Part shown: piece after piece, positions 26,569 to 35,191 of the stretch
Position numbering within the stretch: position 1 is the stretch's first letter
How the letters are laid out: each line of letters starts with the position of its first letter
DNA from: Planctomycetota bacterium
GTDB lineage: Bacteria > Planctomycetota > Planctomycetia > Pirellulales > Lacipirellulaceae
Assembly (NCBI GenBank): GCA_024278955.1
Contig: JAJRSE010000087.1
Location: 1-53,020 of the forward strand
Reading direction: 5' to 3'
DNA length: 53,020 nt
The notes under the pieces: model-generated
The model's database searches: none
Told to the model about the DNA's origin: nothing
What the model saw: the letters and a program-made list of their open reading frames with translations, nothing else
Position numbers and translations under genes: made by a program

Positions 26569-27356
26569 AGCAAGCCTCCGGCAGAACATTGCATATCGAG
26601 CACTAACCTCTGAGCTTTGTCGATATCCGCTTGCGTATCGATCGAAACGCGGGGATAGTCGAGTGTTGTCTCGACGACTTTGATTCGCATCTCGCCTTCG
26701 AGGGCTCGAAGCTGCTCTAAGCCTTCCGCCAGTTCAAGTGCCGAGGGCCCCAGCTTGGCAAAACGCTGCAACTGTTCTTTACGATAGCCGTATATGCCAA
26801 TGTGTTGATTGTAAAACACATCTTTTTTGTAACGGGGAAATGGAATCACGGCACGAGAAAAGTAGAGAGCACGCCCGGAGGCTGCCGAGCGGGTAACCTT
26901 GATCGTAAAAGGAGACTTCAGATCGGCTTCGTTTTGGGAAGGACAGCAGAGGGTCGTCATGTCCCAGGCATCGTCGGCGGCGAGCGGTTCAACCACCAGA
27001 GAAACCATCTGCGGATTTAGGAAGGGTTCGTCAGCCTGAATGTTGACGATGATACGAGCGTCAGGAAAAACTTCGCGTGCAGCCTCTGCACAACGATCGG
27101 TTCCACAGATGTGGCTCTCACGGGTCAGATAAGTTTTTGCGCCAAATTTTTGAGCAACGTTAATAATCCGTTCGTCGTCGGCCGCTATCAGGACTTCGTC
27201 GAACACGTTGGCAGAGACCGCTCGCTCGAAAACGTGCTGAATAACCGTCTTTCCGCCCAGATCAACGAGTACCTTCGCATGGACTTCCTCCGAACCGATG
27301 CGGGCAGGAATAATTCCTACGGTTTTAGGGTAAACTGAATTTGCTCGATTTTTCAC
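26565..27356 (-). CDS. Divergent KdsB-family cytidylyltransferase with altered nucleotide motif
   Basis: 263 aa. The family frame is clear: GGKTVIQHVFERA, EVLIAADDERI, ICGTDRCAEA, IIVNIQADEPFLNP, QHIGIYGYRKEQL, LEQLRALE. The N-terminal signature, however, is IIPARIGSEEVHAKVL in place of the usual ARxxSxRLPGKPL: the arginine, leucine-proline and glycine of the CTP-binding loop are changed and only the lysine remains. The substrate (another nonulosonate or KDO derivative) or nucleotide may differ from the neighbour. It heads the operon, is divergent from the GntR regulator at 27533 and overlaps the next gene by GTGA. Confidence 0.85.
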   Translation of the reverse strand: MKNRANSVYPKTVGIIPARIGSEEVHAKVLVDLGGKTVIQHVFERAVSANVFDEVLIAADDERIINVAQKFGAKTYLTRESHICGTDRCAEAAREVFPDARIIVNIQADEPFLNPQMVSLVVEPLAADDAWDMTTLCCPSQNEADLKSPFTIKVTRSAASGRALYFSRAVIPFPRYKKDVFYNQHIGIYGYRKEQLQRFAKLGPSALELAEGLEQLRALEGEMRIKVVETTLDYPRVSIDTQADIDKAQRLVLDMQCSAGGLL

Positions 27357-27427
27357 GACTGGTTCTCAGATCAGGGTGCAAATAGTAACACAAAGCAAAG
27401 ACCTGTTAGCCAGCCATTTGCTAAGCC

Positions 27428-27475
27428 TTGCTTGCCGGCGGGGGATTAGTAATACTATCCTCTGCTTTCAAGCAG
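27428..27475 (+). promoter_or_regulatory. Possible promoter and palindromic operator of the GntR gene
   Basis: TTGCTT (27428-27433) and TAATAC (27450-27455) are 16 bp apart, in the range of a sigma-70 promoter. Just downstream CTGCTTTCAAGCAG (27462-27475) is a perfect palindrome, where a self-regulating GntR dimer could bind. Both elements lie in the 176-bp gap between the divergent operons. Proposed from sequence only. Confidence 0.35.
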
Positions 27476-27532
27476 GTCAAATCAAGTGTTTTTTGTCATT
27501 CATTAAATAGCTCGAGAGGTGCGGTTAGTCGG

Positions 27533-28249
27533 ATGCACAAGAGAAAAACACCACAGAAGAATCTTCATACGCTTGCTAACACCATTGCAAATCGCATCTA
27601 TCTCGATACGAATGAAAAAAAACTGTGTGAGGGGGACTTTTTCATGACGGTCGAGCAAGTGAGTGAGCATTACAGCGTGTCACGCACGATCGCTCGCGAG
27701 GCGGTTAGTCAGCTGCGCGGATTGGGCATCCTCGAAAGTCGCCAGGGAAGAGGATTATTGATAGGAAGTCCTGATCCAACTCAACTCATGTCCCGATGGC
27801 TCCCGTTCTACGGTCGAAGTGGAAACGGAGAAAGAATAATCGAGCTGGCGCAGCTGCGTTACACCTTAGAACTTGGAGCAGTCGACTTGGCCATTTCCCA
27901 GTGTTCCTCGGAACACTGCAAACTACTTGCCGGCATTGCCAAGGAATTTGAGGAGATTGCCTCTGTCTCGGGCCATGGGCCACAAGCAGACGTTGCCGAC
28001 CTATCGTTCCACGGCTTAATCCTCTCGATGACCGGCAATCCACTTATTGCTGGGATGCACGGAGTTTTGTCAGACTACTTCCAGGTCTCAGAGCAGACCG
28101 AGCAACCTAGCGATGCGAGTAAGGCAATCCGTGAACACCAAATGATTGTCGAAGCTTTCCAGCAAAGAGATCCCGAGCTTGCTCGAACGGTCTTGCGCAA
28201 CCACTTGAAAGGAACATTGAGTGCGACATTACGGCAGTCCAGCACCTGA
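27533..28249 (+). CDS. GntR-family transcription regulator (FCD/FadR-type)
   Basis: 238 aa from the ATG at 27533; the upstream in-frame extension lacks regulator sequence. Residues about 10-75 are a winged helix (LANTIANRIY, MTVEQVSEHYSVSRTIAREA, VSQLRGLGILESRQGRGLLI). Residues about 90-230 are an all-helical FCD effector domain (ELAQLRYTLELGAVDLA, DLSFHGLILSMTGN, REHQMIVEAFQQRDPELAR, NHL), where D and H residues usually bind a metal and a carboxylate or sugar acid. It lies 32 bp before the sialidase-esterase fusion gene on the same strand and is divergent from the CMP-sugar operon, so it may control both in response to a sugar acid. The ligand is not known. Confidence 0.88.
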   Translation: MHKRKTPQKNLHTLANTIANRIYLDTNEKKLCEGDFFMTVEQVSEHYSVSRTIAREAVSQLRGLGILESRQGRGLLIGSPDPTQLMSRWLPFYGRSGNGERIIELAQLRYTLELGAVDLAISQCSSEHCKLLAGIAKEFEEIASVSGHGPQADVADLSFHGLILSMTGNPLIAGMHGVLSDYFQVSEQTEQPSDASKAIREHQMIVEAFQQRDPELARTVLRNHLKGTLSATLRQSST

Positions 28250-28281
28250 AAACTAATTAAGCAAACACCAGAGACCAAGGG

Positions 28282-30216
28282 ATGAAATTTCGAGCAACTC
28301 GATCAATCCAGTTAAAATGTCTCACCTTCGTTGCCAGAGTGGGGGTTGCCTTAATAGGAGTTGCCTCGATTGGCGGGACACCACTTGCCAGTGGACAAGA
28401 AGCAGAAACGCTTACCTCCGAAGCATTTCGTAAAAAAATAATTGCCGAGGGGGGGCGTGTTGATTTCGTTTTTGGCGACGATCGAGAATTCTCGCAGTGC
28501 CACGCGTCGACGCTTGTCCAGGCGGCCAACGGATCTCTCCTGTGCGCGTGGTTCGGAGGAACTGAAGAGAAGAACCCCGATGTGAGTGTCTGGATGTCGA
28601 CCTTGGATGGAGAAAGTTGGTCGAAGCCCATTCGCGCGGCGAAGGTCAACGATATGGCCCATTGGAATCCGGTGTTGTTTCGTGACAGGGGCGACACTCT
28701 TCATCACTTTTTCAAAGTAGGGGTCGACGAAATCCACTGGAAAACCTGGCGAGCGTTCTCCCGCGATAACGGGGCGACTTGGTCGGACGCAGTTGAATTG
28801 GTGGCAGGCGACGTCGGCGGGCGCGGCCCGGTAAAGAACAAACCAATTCTTCTTAGTGACGGCAGCTGGTTGGCACCAGCATCGGTCGAGACCAAGCAAG
28901 CCGAGCGGGAAATCTGGAAGGCGTTCGCGGATCGATCGGAGGATCGTGGAAAAACTTGGCAGCGATCGGCAGACTTCGCGAAGCCTACGCTGCGGGATGG
29001 AAAACGAGATCGGCGTTTCGACGGTGCCGGCGCGATTCAGCCGACATTCTGGGAGTCGGAGCCGGGCAAGGTACACTCGCTTTTGCGCACCGGCTCCGGG
29101 ATAATCTGGCGCTGCAATTCGGAAGATGGCGGTTTGACCTGGGGTCCGTACGAAGCGACCGATCTACCCAATAACAACAGCGGGTTCGATGCGCTACGGC
29201 TTGAGGATGGGCGTGTCGTTCTCGTTTACAATCCGGTCGGAGAGAATTGGGGCCCGAGGACGCCGCTGGATATCTCGGTGTCCTCGGACAACGGTCTGAC
29301 TTGGGAAACTATCGCCCACCTGGAAGACGATCCAAATCTGGAAAGCGAATACTCGTATCCAGCAATTGTGGCGACGGAAGACGGGGTTGCTGTCTGCTAT
29401 ACATGGAATCGAGAACGTATTCGGTGCTGGAAAATCCCACTCCGTTTTTTGAATACAAATAGAGAGGTGCTGTCAGGATTTGCGAAGACCACGCTGGAAC
29501 TCGCCGATGGCGGGCGGATGAACTGCTACCTGCGCAAAGGCACTGGGCCAACCCTAGTGCTTGTTCCGGGCACATGGGGAGGCATTTGGCGTTTCGAAGA
29601 ACTCGTCGCCGAATTGCCTGCGACGATCGGGATTGCCGTGGTTGAGTTGTGCTGGCAAGGGGGAAACAAGCCTCCCTCGCTCGACCTATCCATGGAACAG
29701 ATCGCAGATAATGTGTTGAAGGCTATTGAAGTGATGGAGCTGGAGCGTTTTGTAGTGGGAGGACACAGCATTGGGGGCATGATCGCCGTCGAAATCGCCG
29801 GGCGGGATGTGCCCGGGCTAGTGGGGGCGATTCCGATAGAGGGATGGACGCATCACACAGTGGTCAAAACGGCCTTCGATGGTGTGCTGGCTTCCAACTT
29901 GATCCCCCGGAAAGAGACGCCTCGTCGAACGGATCCGGAACGGGGACGCAGCCATCTTTCGGAGGAAGAACTCCAGGCTATCCGAAGGATCTGGAAGAAA
30001 TGGGATGGGTACGGTTGCCTTGAGCGGTCGACAATTCCCATTCTCGAAATCTGGGGCGACCGTGGCAGACCCCGGCCTAACTCGAAGGCGTTGCGTATTC
30101 CTGATCAGGATAACATCAAAATTGCCTGGGTTACAGACGCATCGCACCTGCTACTACTAGACGATCCCGCCGAGGTTGCTCGTCTTGTACTTGAGTTTTT
30201 GGAAAAAAACAACTGA
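28282..30216 (+). CDS. Secreted sialidase-like protein fused to an alpha/beta hydrolase
   Basis: 644 aa with a signal peptide (VARVGVALIGVASIGGTPLA). Residues about 55-395 form a sialidase-fold BNR domain (SQCHASTLVQAANGSLLCAW, MSTLDGESW, SRDNGATW, SEDRGKTW, SEDGGLTWG, SSDNGLTWE, YSYPAIV). Residues about 405-644 are a separate alpha/beta hydrolase: TLVLVPGTWGGIWRFEELVA, the nucleophile elbow GGHSIGGM (serine), acid in IWGDRGR, histidine in DASHLLLL. A sugar-cleaving domain with an esterase could remove acetyl groups and sugars from one glycan. The FAD-sialidase gene follows 51 bp on. The fusion is seen in one uninterrupted frame. Confidence 0.85.
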   Translation: MKFRATRSIQLKCLTFVARVGVALIGVASIGGTPLASGQEAETLTSEAFRKKIIAEGGRVDFVFGDDREFSQCHASTLVQAANGSLLCAWFGGTEEKNPDVSVWMSTLDGESWSKPIRAAKVNDMAHWNPVLFRDRGDTLHHFFKVGVDEIHWKTWRAFSRDNGATWSDAVELVAGDVGGRGPVKNKPILLSDGSWLAPASVETKQAEREIWKAFADRSEDRGKTWQRSADFAKPTLRDGKRDRRFDGAGAIQPTFWESEPGKVHSLLRTGSGIIWRCNSEDGGLTWGPYEATDLPNNNSGFDALRLEDGRVVLVYNPVGENWGPRTPLDISVSSDNGLTWETIAHLEDDPNLESEYSYPAIVATEDGVAVCYTWNRERIRCWKIPLRFLNTNREVLSGFAKTTLELADGGRMNCYLRKGTGPTLVLVPGTWGGIWRFEELVAELPATIGIAVVELCWQGGNKPPSLDLSMEQIADNVLKAIEVMELERFVVGGHSIGGMIAVEIAGRDVPGLVGAIPIEGWTHHTVVKTAFDGVLASNLIPRKETPRRTDPERGRSHLSEEELQAIRRIWKKWDGYGCLERSTIPILEIWGDRGRPRPNSKALRIPDQDNIKIAWVTDASHLLLLDDPAEVARLVLEFLEKNN

Positions 30217-30267
30217 TGCTCGCGTGAAAACACGCCTCCGTGAATAGCTCCAAAGGAGTCCTTGAAC

Positions 30268-32982
30268 ATGAACCATACCATTTTTCGCATTCTCGCAATT
30301 CTCTCTTGTTTGCTGCACGTTGCGGGGAGTCACGCTGAACAGACGGAGGTCGTTGTTATCGGCGGCACCCCTGGAGGCATCGCGGCTGCCGTCGCGGCTG
30401 GCAGGGCGGGGCGGACGGTGACGCTTGTTGAATATCACGACCATCTAGGCGGGGTGATGGCTAGCGGACTGGGTAAATGCGATATTGAAAACAGGGCAAT
30501 GATTGGCGGTCTGTTCAAGGAATATGTTGACCGTGTTTACGACCATTACGTAAAAGAATATGGAAAAGAGCACGAAAACGTAAAACTCTGCCGCGACGGC
30601 TATTACTTCGAACCTGCCGTTGCCGAGAACGTCTTTGAAAGCTTGCTGGCTGAGCAGCCAACCATCACGGTTCTCAAGGGTTATCGCTTGAAATCTGCCG
30701 AGGTGCAAAACAATCGTCTCGTGGCAATTGAACTCGTCCAACGTCGCACCGGTCAGTCGCAAACACTCTCAGGACGTGTTTTTATCGATGCCACGTACGA
30801 AGGCGATCTCTATGCCGCCGCAGGAGCCGAATTCCGCTTAGGCCGCGAAGCACGTCGCGAGTACAACGAACCCCATGCAGGAGTTATCTACTTCGATTTC
30901 CAAGAAAAAAAATTCCTCCCTGGAACAACCGGCGAGGCGGACTCTCGCCTGCCTGCTTATACCTATCGACTCTGCCTGACGACCGACCCCGACAATGCCC
31001 ATCGGCTGACCGAGCCCCCCCCGCAATACGACCGCAAAAACTACCTCGCCTACTTCGACGACCTCAAGGCGGGGCGATTGGATGCACCAAAATCCTACAA
31101 GCCTGGCCGTGGCTACAACCCCGCTCACTTCGGCACGCTGGTCCGCGCGCTTTCGGTCACCGAAATCCCCAACGGCAAAGCCGATGTGAACATCAACCCC
31201 CGCCCGCTCGGTTTTCCGTTTGCCGAAGAAAACCGAGACTATGTCGAAGGCGACGACCTCGCTCGTCAGAAAATCTTTCTGCGACACCGCAACCTCACCC
31301 TCGGCCTCCTTTGGTTCTTGCAAAACGACCCCGAAGTCCCGGCAGCCCATCGCCAGCTAGCCAATGAGTTGCATCTGCCGAAAGATGAGTTTCGCGACAA
31401 CAATCACTTCCCTTTTCAACTCTATGTCCGCGAAGCCCGTCGGCTTGTCGGCGAACATACGCTCACAGAACACGACATCACCGGCGATGGAACAGCACGC
31501 GAACCCCGCCATTACCCTGACAGCATCGCGATTGGTGAATTCCCGATCGACAGCTTTCCTTGCCGCCGTCGGCAGCCAGGCGACACGGTGGTTCTCGAAG
31601 GCTATCTGGGAATGCTCGATCACATTACGCAGCCCTATGAAATCCCGTATCGCATCATGCTTCCCAAGAAAATCGACGGGCTCATCGTTCCGGTCGCCGC
31701 TTCGACGACCCACGTCGCCTTCTCCTCGATCCGCATGGAGCCAACTTGGATGGCGTTAGGAGAAGCCGCCGGAGTCGCGGCGAGTCTGGCCATCGAGCAA
31801 GACGTACTTCCCCGCCACATTCCCATCGAAAAGCTGCAACACGTTCTCACTCAGCAAGGCCAGGTCATCCGCCACGAGAACCTTTCGCCTCCCCACCCAA
31901 GGCATAACCGCCTCTCGCCTCTCATGCTTCAAGGAAAATGGGTTCCTAGCAAAACTCACCAAATTGATTTCGACGGACTTCCACGCGTTGCGAGCCAACA
32001 CGTAGTCGTCAGCGATGTCCGATCCACAGACGGCGTCAACCAACACAACTATCTCGCCTATCACAACGGAAAATATTGGATCATGTGGAGCGATGGCCCC
32101 GGAATCGAAGACCAAGTGGGCCAACGTGTGAAATTCGCAACCAGCCCAGACGGTCTCACTTGGAGCAAACCAAAGTTCTTGACGCCTGAGCCGCCCAACT
32201 CAGGGACCGATTCCCCGCACTACGGCACTCGCAGCAGCCAAGGTTTCCGCTGGATCGCCCGTGGCTTTTGGCAACGCAATGGCCAGCTACTCGCTTTGGC
32301 CTCGCTCGATGAAGCAGACGGCTTTTTTGGGCCAAGTCTCCAGCTTCATGCGTTTCAGCTCAACCCTACCAATCAGGCGTGGCAAAGTCTTGGCGTCATT
32401 GCAGACAATACGATCAACAATTTCCCGCCGAAGAAAATCAAGAACGGCAATTGGATGATGTCGCGTCGAACCCACGACTACAAAACGACGGGGGTTCATT
32501 TTCTCGTTGGAGGTGTCAAAGACATCAAACACTGGGACTCGTTCCCAGTGCTCGGCTCCAGCAGCGAACTCGCCGCAGAAGAGCCCCTCTGGTGGATGCT
32601 TCCCGACAACAACCTGATGGCACTCTTCCGCGACAACCGTCACGGCGGCTACCTCTATCGCTCTTTCTCGGTCGACGATGGCCAAACCTGGAGCAAGCCA
32701 ATCCAAACCAACTTCCCCGATGCTACCTCGAAAATCAATGGTCTGCGACTCAGCGATGGCCGCTACGTCTTGGTCTCCAACGCCAATCCCAAGCGCCGCG
32801 ATCCACTGGTGATCTCCATCAGCGACGACGGACTGGTTTTCAACACCATGGCCTACTTGGTCGGCGGACGCCGAGTCGACTACCCTCATGTCATCCAACA
32901 CGAAGACCATCTACTAGTCGCCTTCGCAGGCGACAAACAAACGGTCGAAGTTCTTAAAATCCGACTCGTCGATCTCAATTAG
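30268..32982 (+). CDS. Secreted FAD-dependent oxidoreductase fused to a sialidase-like domain
   Basis: 904 aa from the ATG at 30268 with AAAGGAG nine bases upstream. A signal peptide (FRILAILSCLLHVAGSHA) precedes a FAD_oxidored (PF12831-type) domain over residues 25-540: Rossmann motif VVVIGGTPGGIAAAVAAGRA, GRTVTLVEYHDHLGGV, SGRVFIDATYEGDLYAAAGA, and the late FAD site PVAASTTHVAFSSIRMEPTW and ALGEAAGVAASLA. Residues about 560-904 are a sialidase-like propeller (YLAYHNGKYWIMWSDGPGIE, FATSPDGLTWSK, FSVDDGQTWSKP, ISISDDGLVF). Carrying FAD into the periplasm would need a Sec/Tat route; no twin arginine is present. The combination suggests oxidation of a sugar, coupled to glycan recognition. Confidence 0.85.
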   Translation: MNHTIFRILAILSCLLHVAGSHAEQTEVVVIGGTPGGIAAAVAAGRAGRTVTLVEYHDHLGGVMASGLGKCDIENRAMIGGLFKEYVDRVYDHYVKEYGKEHENVKLCRDGYYFEPAVAENVFESLLAEQPTITVLKGYRLKSAEVQNNRLVAIELVQRRTGQSQTLSGRVFIDATYEGDLYAAAGAEFRLGREARREYNEPHAGVIYFDFQEKKFLPGTTGEADSRLPAYTYRLCLTTDPDNAHRLTEPPPQYDRKNYLAYFDDLKAGRLDAPKSYKPGRGYNPAHFGTLVRALSVTEIPNGKADVNINPRPLGFPFAEENRDYVEGDDLARQKIFLRHRNLTLGLLWFLQNDPEVPAAHRQLANELHLPKDEFRDNNHFPFQLYVREARRLVGEHTLTEHDITGDGTAREPRHYPDSIAIGEFPIDSFPCRRRQPGDTVVLEGYLGMLDHITQPYEIPYRIMLPKKIDGLIVPVAASTTHVAFSSIRMEPTWMALGEAAGVAASLAIEQDVLPRHIPIEKLQHVLTQQGQVIRHENLSPPHPRHNRLSPLMLQGKWVPSKTHQIDFDGLPRVASQHVVVSDVRSTDGVNQHNYLAYHNGKYWIMWSDGPGIEDQVGQRVKFATSPDGLTWSKPKFLTPEPPNSGTDSPHYGTRSSQGFRWIARGFWQRNGQLLALASLDEADGFFGPSLQLHAFQLNPTNQAWQSLGVIADNTINNFPPKKIKNGNWMMSRRTHDYKTTGVHFLVGGVKDIKHWDSFPVLGSSSELAAEEPLWWMLPDNNLMALFRDNRHGGYLYRSFSVDDGQTWSKPIQTNFPDATSKINGLRLSDGRYVLVSNANPKRRDPLVISISDDGLVFNTMAYLVGGRRVDYPHVIQHEDHLLVAFAGDKQTVEVLKIRLVDLN

Positions 32983-33074
32983 GCGAACCAGTGGGCTCGA
33001 TTAGCCGATAAGCGGAACACTCGCCTGAGACTTGCTAAAGCAGACAAACCTAATCGCATTCTGAGGATCAAACA

Positions 33075-35102
33075 TTGAACAAGCAGGCGTATGTCTCGAA
33101 AGCAGTCGTTCTGATTGTGGCCTTCGTGGTTGCAGGCAAGGTAGGGGCTGAGGACTTTCAACGCCTGCCATACAATAACCCCGGACTGATTGTTGACCTT
33201 GGTGTCGGCCTTTGGGTAGGACCTCTGCCATTAGATTATGATGGGGATGGCGACCTCGATTTACTGGCAGCCTGTCCCGACAAACCTTACAACGGCGTCT
33301 ATTTCTTTGAGAACCCTGGGGGGGCTGAGAAAATGCCTGTCTTCAAACCCGGGGTACGACTAGGAGATGCGCCGCGCTATATGCACCTTTCCTATGTTGA
33401 CGGTCAACCTCGCATTCTTGTTCCTGGACACGAGTTCGTAGACTTTCGAGAAAAGGGCTTCAAGAAAGCCACCTCCATCTACCACGCTGAGACAATTCTC
33501 ACACAAGGAAACATACGGGCAAGAAATTGGAATTACGTGGATTACGATGGCGACGGTGCCTACGACCTGGTAGTTGGCCTCGGCGACTGGGCAGACTACG
33601 GTTGGGACAACGCCTTCGATTCTCGCGGCGTGTGGAAAAATGGGCGACTGCACGGCTATGTCTATCTCCTCCGCAACCTGGGGACAACCGCGGCGCCAAA
33701 GTATGCCAAACCCAAACGTATCCAAGCGGGCGGTCGTGATGTCGACGTTTACGGTTGGCCCTCACCAAACTTTGCCGATTTCGACAGCGATGGAGATTTA
33801 GATCTTGTTTGTGGAGAATTCTTAGACACGTTTACGTATTTCGAAAATCTTGGCACTCGAACCAAACCCCAGTACTCCGTTGGCAAGAAACTAGCTCACC
33901 GAGGAAAGCCATTGCACATGGATCTGCAAATGATCGTGCCCGTGGCAATCGATTGGGACAACGATGGAGATGTCGATCTGGTGGTTGGGCAAGAGGACGG
34001 GCGAATCGCCCTTTTAGAACACAGTGGCCGAGTGGTTGCCGGTCTGCCGCAGTTTTTGCCACCCAAGTTTTTTCAGCAAGAGGCAGACCATGTGAAATTT
34101 GGAGCCGACTCGACCCCTGTTGGATTCGACTGGGATGACGACGGAGACGAGGACATTCTTTGCGGAAATAGTGCCGGTTACATTGGCTTCATCGAGAACC
34201 TCGATGGCAAAGAATTGCCAAAATGGGACTCGCCAAAATACCTGCGTGCCGACGGCAAGGTCATTCGCATCATGGTGGGTGAAAACGGTTCGATCCAAGG
34301 CCCGTGCGAGGCAAAGTGGGGCCAGACAGTGCTCTCGGTTGCTGATTGGGACAAAGACGGCTTACCAGACCTCCTCGTGAACTCGATGTGGGGGGAAATT
34401 CTTTGGTACAAGAATATCGGTAGTCGAAAAAAACCAAAATTAGCCGGTGCGATACCTGTGGAAGTTGCCTGGAGCGGCAAGCCCCCGAAGCCCAAATGGA
34501 ATTGGTGGGATCCGACTGGCAATCAACTAGTCACTCAATGGCGAACGACACCTGTTGCGGTTGATTTTACCGGCAACAGTTTCGTTGATCTCGTCATGCT
34601 AGATCATGAGGGCTATCTCGCATTGTACGCTCGTCGTCAAAGTCACAATCCTCTGGAGCTACTTCCTCCTCAACGGTTGTTTGTCGATGAAGCCGGCTCT
34701 CCCATTCAACTCAATAATCGTACAGCCGGTAGCAGCGGACGACGGAAAATCGACGTGGTCGACTGGGATCGCGATGGACGGCTCGACGTGCTGGTCGATG
34801 CGAAGAATGTCGATTGGTGGAGAAACTGTGAAACTCGCAATGGGAAAATAGTGCTCAAGAAAGTCGGCCCACTGGGACGAAGCGATCTGGCGAAACATAG
34901 CACAAGTCCAACGGTTGTCGATTGGAACCGCGATGGATTTCCCGACCTCCTCGTAGGAGCCGAAGATGGATTCCTCTACCACCTGCTACATGAGGACGCT
35001 ATCAACTACTCCGAGCAAGAGAAACAGGCGCAACCGCCGCAAGAGAAAAAGCGCACGGAACTGTTGACCGAACCAGGTGCCGACGACGACGCGGGAATCT
35101 GA
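33075..35102 (+). CDS. Secreted FG-GAP/VCBS-repeat protein
   Basis: 675 aa starting at a TTG with GAGGA seven bases upstream; no ATG is in frame before the signal peptide (AVVLIVAFVVAGKVGAEDF). Eight calcium-binding-type repeats are visible: DYDGDGDLDLL, DYDGDGAYDLVVG, DFDSDGDLDLVCG, DWDNDGDVDLVVG, DWDDDGDEDILCG, DWDKDGLPDLLVN, DWDRDGRLDVLVD and DWNRDGFPDLLVG. This gives an integrin-alpha-like propeller, probably a calcium-dependent binding protein at the cell surface. It is 92 bp after the FAD-sialidase gene and possibly in the same operon. No catalytic motif was seen. Confidence 0.85.
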   Translation: MNKQAYVSKAVVLIVAFVVAGKVGAEDFQRLPYNNPGLIVDLGVGLWVGPLPLDYDGDGDLDLLAACPDKPYNGVYFFENPGGAEKMPVFKPGVRLGDAPRYMHLSYVDGQPRILVPGHEFVDFREKGFKKATSIYHAETILTQGNIRARNWNYVDYDGDGAYDLVVGLGDWADYGWDNAFDSRGVWKNGRLHGYVYLLRNLGTTAAPKYAKPKRIQAGGRDVDVYGWPSPNFADFDSDGDLDLVCGEFLDTFTYFENLGTRTKPQYSVGKKLAHRGKPLHMDLQMIVPVAIDWDNDGDVDLVVGQEDGRIALLEHSGRVVAGLPQFLPPKFFQQEADHVKFGADSTPVGFDWDDDGDEDILCGNSAGYIGFIENLDGKELPKWDSPKYLRADGKVIRIMVGENGSIQGPCEAKWGQTVLSVADWDKDGLPDLLVNSMWGEILWYKNIGSRKKPKLAGAIPVEVAWSGKPPKPKWNWWDPTGNQLVTQWRTTPVAVDFTGNSFVDLVMLDHEGYLALYARRQSHNPLELLPPQRLFVDEAGSPIQLNNRTAGSSGRRKIDVVDWDRDGRLDVLVDAKNVDWWRNCETRNGKIVLKKVGPLGRSDLAKHSTSPTVVDWNRDGFPDLLVGAEDGFLYHLLHEDAINYSEQEKQAQPPQEKKRTELLTEPGADDDAGI

Positions 35103-35191
35103 GCAAATCGTTACCAAAGAAAATGGAGCGATCCAGCTGAAGTTGCCCACGGGTTTCAGAATCACGCAAACAAAGCCAATGCTGAATTCTC

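Noticed and set aside
32287..32910. 207-codon minus-strand frame
   Set aside because: Antisense to the sialidase part of the FAD fusion gene; shadow of the real gene.
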